22,031 nt of DNA from Auxenochlorella pyrenoidosa (Eukaryota; Chlorophyta; Trebouxiophyceae; Chlorellales; Chlorellaceae), in contig KQ482011.1 of NCBI GenBank assembly GCA_001430745.1, positions 436,274 to 458,304 of the forward strand, written 5' to 3'. The position numbers and the translations under genes were made by a program. Below, piece by piece: positions 9,101 through 17,087 of this stretch. The notes under the pieces were generated by a model that saw only the letters and a program-made list of their open reading frames with translations, searched no databases and was not told where the DNA came from. How positions within the stretch are numbered: the first letter of the stretch is position 1; every line of letters begins with the position of its first letter.

Positions 9101-11216
9101 AACCATTTTTGGCTTTTTTCCGCAGGAATTTGACACCTGGATGGCCTGGGACACCAACCCGCTGTACGCTCTGCTGCACGAGGCCATCTACTGCCAGGGA
9201 GCGGCCTCCAAGTGGGCGGCGCACCACGTCCGGTGCGGGCCCCCCTTCCCGTGCTCGAAGCGGCACGCGGGAGTTTGAACGATGATCTTCTCCGCGCCGG
9301 CTGCACTGCGTGCCTCCCTGCTTAGGGGCTGCAGGCTGTGCCTCACTGCTTGCTGCCTGCTTGCTGGGCGGGGGGGCGCGTGCTGCCGGGGGCGCCCTGC
9401 AACCTGCAGGCGTGCTGCCTTGTCGGGTGAAAGCGGCATGTGCAGCAGGAGCAGCAGGGCCAAGCTGCCAGCTGGCTCTCTTGCGAGGCTGGCTGCCATC
9501 CATTGCCCCACGACAGGACGCCAGGCACAGGCTGCCTGGCTGGCTGACCGACAGCCCTGGCCCAAACCTCCTCACGGCCTCCCTGCCATGCGCTTGCAGT
9601 GAGCACGAGTTTGCGGCAGAGTTCGACGCTGTGGCGCAGGCAAATAAGGGGCGGCCAGTCATGTTCACCGGTGCGCGCTCGGGGGCCTGCGATTGCATGA
9701 GGACGAAAGCACTGGTAGCAGCGGGCACCACTGCAGGCCGCCCTGGCCTGCCTTCCCAGGCAGATGCATGCAACACCTGGGGTGCACCTGTGCATTGAGA
9801 GTATTTCTGACATCCTGGGGAGCAGCCCTCTGTGTAACCCCGGACGTGGCCGCGCGTCGCAATCCAGCCTGCCAGCTGCACTCGTCGGCCTCCCGGGCTC
9901 ACACAGCTGCACACCTCACTGCCGCCGCCTGGCCTCCTGCATGCGACACGGTGCGCCCCCACATGTTTGAGCGCTCCACAGCACTGCTGCTGCCCCTGCC
10001 ACCGCCTGTCCAACACCCGTCTTGCTGCTGCCCCCGCAGGCGAGATGGTGTTCCCCTGGATGTTTGAGGACTTTGCGGAGCTGCGGAAAGTGCGGGAAGC
10101 GGCAGAGCTGGTGGCGGCAGATGAAGGTGCGTGCGGCCGGGGGCACGCATGCCCGGGAACGGCTGTCCTTTCCTTCCCAGGGGCGGTGGGCGCGGGTGTG
10201 CATGCAGGCCGGCCATGTGGAACGACCGCAATGCTACCCCTTCAAAAGGGAAGAGGCGGCGCGAGCGTGTGGAGGCGGGATTGCGGCAGCACGGCGCCAC
10301 GCCGCTTTGATGACGCTGGCCTCCCCGCTCGGGGCATGCTTTGCGGCCCGCCGACTGCCGACACTGCCAGGGCCTCCATCTTCCGCTGGCTGCAGACTGG
10401 CCCAATCTGTACGACGCGGTGCGGCTTCAGCAGACAAGCGTGCCCGTGGTTGCTGCCACCTACTATGAGGCAAGGCACAGTTTTGGCCTGGAACGCAGGA
10501 AACCCTTTTTCCCACCTGCTTTTCTGTGGGACATGCCTGCCAGACTGCAGGACCGTCAGCCGGGCACCGAGCGCCGCGCCTCGATGCGCCTCCTCCCACC
10601 TCTTGCGCGCCCTGGCCCCGCCTCCAGCTTCCTGCATGATTCACCTCACTCGCCGTGGCCTCCTACCCCTGCGCATCTCGCTTCACGCGCGCCCTGGCCC
10701 CACCTCCGGCCCCTTGTGCCTCCCCCTCACGTGCCCTGGCCCTGCCTCCAACCCCCCGGGGCTGCAGGACATGTTTGTGGACTTTGAGCTCGCTCAGGGC
10801 ACTGCAAAACACATCAAGGGCATCCGTCAGGTAGGGCCCACTGCCCGGGCCGCTGCCACCTGCTTGCTTGCTTGCCTACTTACTTGCTTGCCGGCTCACG
10901 GTTAAAGCAGCAGTCCCTCAGGCGTGCCCCTGCCCCTTGCCAGCAGCTCATTCCGCGCGGGCGCCTGCCCCCCAAGCTGCCCATCACCGCTGCAAAATGC
11001 TGTTCCTGCCCTGCCAATGCTTGGAGTCCATTCTTGTCCCATCAACCGCCCCTGCGGCTCCGGGGCGCCCCACCCACCCACCCCCCACCGCACCCCACCC
11101 TTCCCACCCGGCAGTGGATCACCAACGAATACCTGCACTGCGGCATCCGCGAGGCGGGGGCCACCATTTTTGAGAAACTGCTCAACATGGCCCGCGGCGG
11201 CGTGCTGCTGCGGTAG
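6122..11216 (+). CDS. Proline iminopeptidase (prolyl aminopeptidase, S33 alpha/beta hydrolase)
   Basis: It releases N-terminal proline from peptides. The 14 exons are 6122-6401, 6612-6707, 6988-7073, 7396-7493, 7743-7954, 8198-8280, 8514-8587, 8818-8932, 9126-9232, 9600-9670, 10040-10126, 10396-10469, 10768-10830 and 11115-11216 (515 residues). Family signatures: GTIDIFFRELV, LLYLQGGPGFEAARP (oxyanion region), IILLDQRGTGQSTP, nucleophile elbow LLGQSFGGF (Ser), GFSHGFERLHYLLE, WDTNPLYALLHEAIYCQG, FTGEMVFPWMFED, YYEDMFVDF (probable catalytic Asp) and WITNEYLHCGIRE (probable catalytic His). The first 49 residues contain ARRLSTAQ, resembling a mitochondrial or plastid presequence. A second ATG at 6269 in good context would give a 466-residue form without it. 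Five introns (after 6707, 7073, 7493, 8280, 10469) have GC donors. A decoy copy of the start of exon 9 lies at 9034. The frame is intact, so the gene appears functional. Confidence 0.95.
9031..9167 (+). repeat. Tandem copy of an exon start (acceptor plus coding) in the iminopeptidase gene
   Basis: A cag acceptor followed by GA(C/A) and a perfect 39-nt block (9037-9075 and 9129-9167, starting TTTGACACCTGG) occurs twice with a period of 92 nt. The downstream copy starts real exon 9 because its reading continues into YALLHEAIYCQGAASKW with a gtgcgg donor. The upstream copy continues as YSLLCATIK and has no good donor. Since 92 is not a multiple of three, reading through from the first copy shifts the frame and stops at 9283-9285. 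Confidence 0.9.
10605..10750. repeat. Three-copy intronic minisatellite
   Basis: A unit of about 21 nt resembling gcgcgccctggccccgcctc occurs at 10605-10626, 10687-10707 and 10729-10750 with small changes, with C-rich spacers between. It lies in the iminopeptidase intron 10470-10767, which has a GC donor, and supplies part of the pyrimidine-rich tract before the acceptor. Confidence 0.8.
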
Positions 11217-12027
11217 GCGGCCTCCAACCCTGGAGCGCACTTGGGCGCAGGTGCCGCCGGCGCTGTGGGCGCGGCCCCCTCCCTTCTTCGGGGAGCGCCA
11301 CCCAGGCACAGCTGCCGCCGCCCCTGCGGGCGAGCCGGGCTTCGACAGCCAGCAGCAGGTGTCGAGGGGGCAGCTGCGCTGGGGACTGGACTGGAGCGGC
11401 CATGAACCACTGCCGCGCCGAGCTGGGGCGGCTGCCGGCTGGCTGGCTGTCACACCTGTCTCAGTCAATTAAGCGGCGTGGCTTCGTAGCCAGCACAATG
11501 CTGTGGCATGCCCAGCAGGGGCAGCGGGCGCACCGGGCAGCAGCGATGCGGCTCCCTGCAGCCGCGACGGCTGCCTTTTCGCGCACCGGCCATATGTGAA
11601 TCCTGGCTCTCTCCTGCTTTGGGAGCTTGTCCGCCGCCGGACGAGCGCCTTTCATTGCTGCACACGCATTCTGGCCATGTTCTGTCCGCCATCAGCGAAA
11701 TGATCAGCCCATTTCATGCCTGTTCTGACCCCCTTTTCTGTCAACTGCTCACGAGAGACCTCATGAAACACGCAATAACACCTCGTGCAGTGCGATAACA
11801 TTGCGGTCATCGGAGAGGCCAGGGAGTGTCCACAGCACCAGGCTGGCATTCCTGCCGGACCTGCTCTCGGACATGTCACCCCTCAGGCACCTGGACTTGA
11901 TGATGTATGCTACCTCTGCCTCACAGCCAGAACTGCTGATGATGCCAAAAATATGTAAGACAGAATCAAGGGAGGAAAGGGTGCGCACGCAACCCGGCCC
12001 TTGGTTGGTCGCCGGGTTCGCAAGCAG
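11217..12027. other. Region between convergent iminopeptidase and DMAC1-like genes
   Basis: This 811-nt stretch holds the 3' ends of two converging genes. A plus-strand TGTAA at 11954-11958 is the first clear polyadenylation motif after the iminopeptidase stop and would imply a 3' UTR of about 740 nt. On the minus strand 11988-11652 is open and protein-like but interrupted by a frame change (see findings). No recognised gene, RNA or mobile element was found. Confidence 0.5.
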
Positions 12028-12321
12028 CTAGATGAGAGCGCGTGCGACGCCGAGGGCAAGGAAGCCGGTTGCGGCACCCAGCATGACCGCGCGGTGCGCC
12101 CTGCCCGTGCTGCCAGCTAGCGCCGCCCAGTTGGACAGCGCCAGGTAGGCGCTTGCCGCCAGGCACACCCCTGTGCCCACCACACGGCACCGCAGGCAGT
12201 CGTCCCCCTGCTGCTGCGCGCCCGCCGGCTGCTGCTGCCGCGGCTGCTGCTGCGCGCTCGCTGCCTGCTGCTGCCGCAGCGGCGGCAGCGCCGGCGGCGG
12301 CGATTGGTTTCGCTGCTCCAT
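12028..12321 (-). CDS. DUF4536/DMAC1-like small membrane protein
   Basis: A single-exon frame of 97 residues. The N-terminal 40 or so residues are Gln/Pro/Ala-rich low complexity. Then comes DCLRCRVVGTGVCLAASAYL, followed by a second hydrophobic helix ending GFLALGVARALI at the stop. The DC-x2-C motif just before the first helix, two helices with a short basic loop between them, and the small size match the DUF4536 family. Its animal member, DMAC1/TMEM261, helps assemble the distal membrane arm of mitochondrial complex I. An inner mitochondrial membrane location is inferred from the family. The start codon lies only 91 nt after the TMA7 stop on the same strand, with no TGTAA between them, so it may be the second cistron of one mRNA. 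The family call rests on a short motif and is moderate. Confidence 0.68.
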   Translation of the reverse strand: MEQRNQSPPPALPPLRQQQAASAQQQPRQQQPAGAQQQGDDCLRCRVVGTGVCLAASAYLALSNWAALAGSTGRAHRAVMLGAATGFLALGVARALI

Positions 12322-12412
12322 GCTGCTGCTGCTTGTTGCTGCTTGCCAGAGGAGGGAGCTGTCCAGCAGCAGTGCCTCGCAGTCTGGGAGCCAGCGCTGT
12401 CGCGGGGCCGGC

Positions 12413-13079
12413 TCACTTCTTCTTGCCCTTGGCCATCGCCTCGCGGGCAGCCTTCAGGGCAGCGGCCTCCTCCTGCGGGCAGGCCCACAGGGACATGCAT
12501 GCGTGCAGAGCCGGTTGGCAAAGCACAAGCACAAGCGCTGAGCGGTGGGAATGCCAGCGGGCGCCGCCGGCGCTGCCACGCGCAGGACGCTGCCTGCTGT
12601 TTGCCAACCCCGCCTCTGCACAACAGTGCCCCCTGCCGTGCGACCGCCCACCTTCTTCTTCTGCAGGAAGGCCTTGTCAGACTCGTCGTAGTCTGCCTCC
12701 TTCTTCTTGGGCGCCTTGAGAGGCTTGGCCTTGCCGCCGTCCTTGCCTGCAGGCGGGGGCCGGGCGGGAGTGGCCACGATGTGTTCTCCCGGGTGCGGCG
12801 CTTCACAGTTGGAAGCATGCAGGCTGTGTATGCGCATGCTTCAGCACAGGGGCCACCATGACAAAATCTGGAGCACTGCCGCACTGGTTGCAGCTGCTGT
12901 TGCTGCACGCCGCCGCCGCCGCTGCCGCCTGTCTTCAAAGCGGACCTCGTCTGGCAGCGTAGCAGGGCTTGCTACATGTCAAGCATACCCTCTCGATGCC
13001 CAGGAGGAGGGCGAAGACGCAGCCAGCACAGCAAGAGCAGTCAAAGTTGCATAATAGCGGCGCAATACTTACCGGGCAT
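12413..13079 (-). CDS. TMA7: TMA7 (translation machinery-associated protein 7)
   Basis: A tiny, highly charged ribosome-associated protein conserved in eukaryotes. Exons: 13079-13073 (7 nt, ATG CCC G), 12746-12652 and 12472-12413, giving 53 residues. The protein reads MPGKDGGKAKPLKAPKKK, then an acidic stretch and DKAFLQKKK, then EEAAALKAAREAMAKGKKK and stop. The GGKxKPLKxPKK start, the central DE-DKAF-KKK segment and the Lys-rich tail are the family signature. Human TMA7 is 64 residues; this one is shorter at the C-terminus. The first exon is supported by a perfect gtaagt donor and matching phase; the second donor is gtgggc. The gene is divergent from the THP3/LENG8 homologue, with 383 nt between start codons, so a shared promoter region is likely. 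Confidence 0.86.
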
Positions 13080-13462
13080 GCTTCCACGACTACTGGAGGC
13101 TGGGGGAACGGGGCCTGCAGGCAACAGGGTAAGCAAACAGCTAGTAAGCAAGAGCCGTCGGCGGCTGGGCGCCCAGAGCAGCGGCAGCGCTTCTGTGCTC
13201 TTTATGAATCGCACCTGACGATCGGAAATTGCAAAGGCTGGGTGAGGGCCAGAGCGGCCGTCAACAGGCGCATGCTGTCTGGTTTGGTGGCGCATTTGTT
13301 TGCATGCGCCTCTCCTGTTGTTGTTACATACCAAATACACGTCCATCTACATCTTGTCCAATCGGTGAACCGCTTCGCTTTGTCCGCCCGCACAGCTCTC
13401 TCTTTTGCAAGCCTTCTTGCCGCCCGCCACTTTCGACAAGACATCACCGTAACCCAGCAGTA
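13080..13462. promoter_or_regulatory. Divergent promoter region between TMA7 and the LENG8/THP3 gene
   Basis: The 383 nt between the two start codons must contain both 5' leaders and both promoters. It is less GC-rich near 13310-13460. No specific promoter motif can be supported. Confidence 0.5.
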
Positions 13463-16400
13463 ATGAGCGAAGCAGCAGCCAAGCTGAAGAAGCGCAAGGC
13501 AGGCACCCCCGCCGCCACTGCCGCCGCTGCTGCCAGCCAGAAGAGGCTTGCAGCGGGCATCGGCTCGCTGCTGCAGCGCCTGGAGGCCACCAACGCCTCG
13601 TTCCTGCAGAGCGCTGCTGCAAGCGCTGTGCAGAACCAGCTGGCCAAGGCGGTCAAGCAGACGGTGAGCACCGGAAGGGCAGCTGGGTGCTGCCGCTTCC
13701 AGCTGCCACAGACAGGCACGCTCGTTGCAGCGTCCGGAGCACCGCTCACGATGCGCCTCCCCACCTGCAGGCCGCCTCGCTGGTAGCTGCGGAGCAGGTG
13801 CCGCTGGCCAAGGGAACCAGCCCCTCGCTTGCCTCGCTGCCTGTTGACCCTGCTGAGCTGGCACGGCGGCGGGAGCGGCGGGAGCGCTTCCAGGCAAGCG
13901 GCGCACGCTGCCTCTGGGCCTGCTGCAGATGCATCGAGCATCGCAGGTGGCACGGAGAGCGGAACAGCTCTATTGTCAAGCAGCAGTTGGGGCATTGCAC
14001 CCTGCTTCCCTGGCGCTGAGCACAGAGCACAGAGCAGCAGTTCCTGCTAGTGCGCCTGTACAGCCTCCTGCTGCAGCAAAAGGCAGTGGCCGGCGCAGAT
14101 GACAGAGGCGAGGGCCCAGCGCGTCCCCGCTGCCATCTTTCATGCACCCGCAGGCCGAAAAGGCGGCGGCCGCGGCGGCCGCCGGGGTCAAGGACGCCAG
14201 CAAGACGCTGGTGGCGCTGCGCTCGGAGCAGGGGGTGGCGCGGGGGCAGAACACGAGCCTGGAGAAGGACTACCTGCGCCTGACTAGCCTGCCCAGGCAA
14301 GGACCCGGCAGGGCTGCGTGTGTGTGTGTGTGTTCGTGGGGGGGGGGGGGCGCGGGGCCAGGGAGGGTCACGCAGGCCTGTGATCTGCGCCCGACCAGCC
14401 TGCCCAGGCAAGGAGACGCCCTGGCGGGTGTGGGGCCAGGGAGGCCAGGCTCCCGACTCGCGCTTGTGAGCCGCAGACGCTCATCTTTTCTGATGAGGGG
14501 GCGGAGCGCCCCTGCCGCCTCACTGCCATGTGCCGCTGCCTGACTCGCCGCTGCCTGCTGTGCCTGCTGTGCGTGCTGTGCCCGCAGCGCGGCCGACGTG
14601 CGCCCCCCCGAGGTGCTGGGCCAGGCGCTGGAGCTGGTCAAGCGCCGATGGACAGAGGGCTGCGAGTACAAGTATGGTGCGCATCGGTATTATGCATTAT
14701 TTAAATGCAGAAGAACATAATCCAGGTCTTCATATGCCTGCTTGCTTGGCTGGGCTGAAGGTCTGGGGCTGTCTAATCATTCAGCACAACAGAACCTGCG
14801 CCACAGTCCCTAGAAGTATGGTGCGCACCCGCTTGCTTGGCTGGGCTTTCCATTTGGCTGGGCTTGCTTGCTTGGCTGGGCTGAACCCAGGGCACAGCCG
14901 CGGCGGGGCTACTCATACCCTGCCCACAGCCTCGCAGCAACTGCACCTGCCCGCGTGCCTGCCATCGCCGCCCCGCAGCCAAGTCTGCTTCCTTCTGACC
15001 CGGGCCCAATCCACCCCACCCCGCTGCAGCCTGCGACCAGCTCAAGTCGATCCGGCAGGACCTGACCGTGCAGCACATCCGCAACCGCTTTACCGTGCAG
15101 GTGCGCCCCGGGCTGCCCGCCCGCCCGCCTGCCCGCACCGAAGCCTGCCGCAGCCTGCCCCATCCACTCCACCGTCTTGCCCCAGCGCACCGTCTCACGC
15201 TGCCCAGCAGCCTGCAGCAGGCAGCCCTTTGCGGCCTGTGGTCTATGGCCCATGCGCCCCCTTCCCCACCGGCCGCCCTGCCCCGCCAGGTGTACGAGAC
15301 GCACGCCCGCATTGCAATTGAAGTCGGCGACTGGGCCGAGTACCGGCAGTGCCAGAGCGTGCTGCAGCAGCTGTACGCCGAAGGAGCCGAGGTGGGCAAC
15401 CCCAGGCCAAGGGCTGGCACGTGATCAGTACGAGGCTGTGGTCCAACCCGCAGGCCAGCTGCATGCCGGGTGGCAGGGTCAAGGCAGGCTTAGCGCCACA
15501 GGGGCAGCTGGGCTGTTGGCCTCGCCGCGCTGTTGCCGCGCCGGGGGCAGCCGGGCTGCCGGCTACGGCATGCAGCTTCTGTCCCCCGGGGCAGCATCTG
15601 TGCCGCCAAAGGGTATCATGTGCTCCCACTCTTCCCGTGGCCTTGACCGTCTTGCTGTCGCATGACAGCGCCTTTCTTTCTACTGTTTGCTTCCCACCCC
15701 GACAGGGCGAGCAGTGGGAGTTTGCGGCCTACGGCCTGCTGTACGCTGCAGCCAGCGGGCGCGAGGTGCTGGCGCATGAGATGGTGGAGATGGCACGCCG
15801 CCTGGGCGGCGGCCCCGGCAGCGGCAGCAGCAGTAGTGCGGCAGCAGGAGCCCGCGGGCCGGGCGCCAGCCCCGCCGCAACGGCACTGGCACGCAGCGGC
15901 GGCGACAGCAGGAGTGCAGGGAAGGGCAGCACTAGCGCGGGGCAGGGCGGCGCGGGCGCAGCGCCGCCACCGCCGGACCTGGAGGGCGACCGGTTTGTGG
16001 GGCCCGCGCTGGCGGCGTGCCGCGCCTACCTGGGCGGCAACGTGGTGCGCTTCCTGCGGCTGTACGAGGGCGCGCCCCGCATGGCGCCCTACCTGCTCGA
16101 CCTGCTGCTGGCCAAGCTGCGGGGGCGGGCATACAGTGAGCCGCAGGGGCGGGGGTGCGGTTTGGGGGTTTCGGTGCGTGTGTGTGGTGGGGGGGGGTTG
16201 GGGGTTGGGGGAGGGGGCGAGCTGAAGGGCTGGGCATAGAGTGAACCGCGCGTGGGTGGGGGTTGGGGTTGGGTGGCAGCGAGCTGCGGGGCTGGCCGGG
16301 CGACCCGACAGGGGGTGGTGGGGGTGGTGTGTGTGTGGGGGTGGGGGGTGGGGTGGGGTGGGGGTTGAAGGTTTTGGAGGGTGAGGAGGGGCACGGGCCG

Positions 16401-16893
16401 GGCGGCAGCAGTGGTTTGGGCAGCAGGGGCGGCCCCACACGCGCGGTGCTGGCCGAGCACGCACTGCAGGCAGGTGTGGCAGCTGGCGGGCTGCAACCGC
16501 CGGCACCTGGCGCACCTGGCAGTGTGTCATACCAGCTGCACCGTTCTACCGCGCTCGTTCAACCAGGCTCCCCGCCCCGTCCACCTTCTTGGGTCCTCTG
16601 ACGTGCGTCGCCACTACACCTGTGCCTGCCCCGCTGCCGCAGGCACCGTGCTTTCTGCCTTCCAGCCCTCCGTCCCCCTGGCGGCGCTGTCTGGCTGGTT
16701 TGGCTTTTCCAAGAAGAAAGAGGCGGCAGCCTTCTTGCGGGAGCGGGGGGCGGTGGTGGCCGATGGCTGCCTGGACATCAAGCAGTCGCGAGCAGCCGCG
16801 GCGCGGCTGGCGGCGGCGGCGGCGGCAGCAGAAGAGCAGCAGCAAGAAGCGGCGGCGCAGCAACAGCAGCTGCTGGGGGTGCTGCGACGATAA
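13463..16893 (+). CDS. LENG8/THP3-like SAC3/GANP-PCI domain protein
   Basis: Homologue of human LENG8, yeast Thp3 and plant SAC3A-type proteins, which act in the nucleus in transcription elongation and mRNA maturation. Eight exons: 13463-13663, 13771-13893, 14154-14296, 14588-14676, 15030-15100, 15290-15391, 15706-16135, 16643-16893 (469 residues). The N-terminus is basic and Ala-rich (residues 1-150). From about 147 the conserved core reads DYLRLTSLPSAADVRPPEVL, EYKYACDQLKSIRQDLTVQ, VYETHARIAIEVGDWAEY and QCQSVLQQLYAEG. It continues with EFAAYGLLYA, an insert of about 60 Gly/Ser/Ala residues, then FLRLYEGAPRMAPYLLDLLL, RAYSTVLSAFQPSVPLAAL and FSKKKEAAAFLRERGAVV, the usual PCI order. The C-terminal tail is Ala/Gln-rich. 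Introns 2 and 3 have GC donors (13894, 14297). Intron 7 is 507 nt and G-rich. Copies of the donor junctions lie in introns 3, 4 and 7. Confidence 0.92.
14274..14414 (+). repeat. Copy of an exon end plus GC donor inside LENG8/THP3 intron 3
   Basis: The last coding bases of exon 3 and its GC donor (14274-14303; core agcctgcccaggcaagga) recur at 14385-14414 with two mismatches in 30 nt. The offset is 111 nt, a multiple of three, and the frame between the copies is open. A (TG)n and G-run stretch lies between them. Confidence 0.9.
14670..14882 (+). repeat. Donor-junction copy and three-copy minisatellite in LENG8/THP3 intron 4
   Basis: The junction aagtatggtgcgca occurs at the real donor (14670-14683) and again at 14814-14827. 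In addition, the 17-mer gcttgcttggctgggct occurs at 14740-14756, 14831-14847 and 14866-14882. All lie in or at the edge of the intron 14677-15029. Confidence 0.88.
16110..16400 (+). repeat. Degenerate duplication of an exon end and G-rich tract in LENG8/THP3 intron 7
   Basis: The exon 7 end with its donor (gggcatacagtgagccgc, 16127-16144) is copied at 16232-16249 as gggcatagagtgaaccgc. The preceding aagctg...gggc is also recognisable (16216-16231), and a weaker third copy starts near 16279. Between and after the copies run many GGGG and GGGGG blocks (16145-16380) that could form G-quadruplexes in the transcript. Confidence 0.8.
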
Positions 16894-16955
16894 AAATTGT
16901 TCCATCGGCTATGTGCAAGATTCGACACACAAAAGAATGCAAGCCGCGGATTGAT

Positions 16956-16960
16956 TTACA
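16956..16960 (-). promoter_or_regulatory. TGTAA polyadenylation signal candidate for the ankyrin-RING gene
   Basis: On the minus strand TGTAA occurs 127 nt after the ankyrin-RING stop codon (17090-17088), at a spacing plausible for a short 3' UTR. Cleavage would fall close to the stop codon of the converging LENG8/THP3 gene (16893). Confidence 0.5.
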
Positions 16961-17087
16961 GGCACAGGCACGAATGGCGGCAGTAAGCAAGGATTGAACG
17001 CACGGGTGGGAAGAGGGCTGTTGCTGTTCATGAGTCTCGAGGGCAGAGGCGGTCTTTCCGAGGTGCCGTGGCGCAAGCTCCTGCCCT

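Noticed and set aside
9012..10016. A 334-codon minus-strand open frame within the iminopeptidase gene
   Set aside because: It runs antisense through exons and introns alike, even through both copies of the exon duplication, and has no recognisable domain.
12117..12938. A 273-codon minus-strand frame spanning TMA7 and the DMAC1-like gene
   Set aside because: It is in a different frame from both supported genes, reads across TMA7 introns and is low-complexity Arg/Gln/Ser sequence.
16438..16530. An additional LENG8/THP3 exon (reading TRAVLAEHALQ or QVWQLAGCNRR)
   Set aside because: Joining 16135 directly to 16643 restores the family spacing (RAYSTVLSAFQPSVP) in exact phase. The candidate pieces do not keep the frame.
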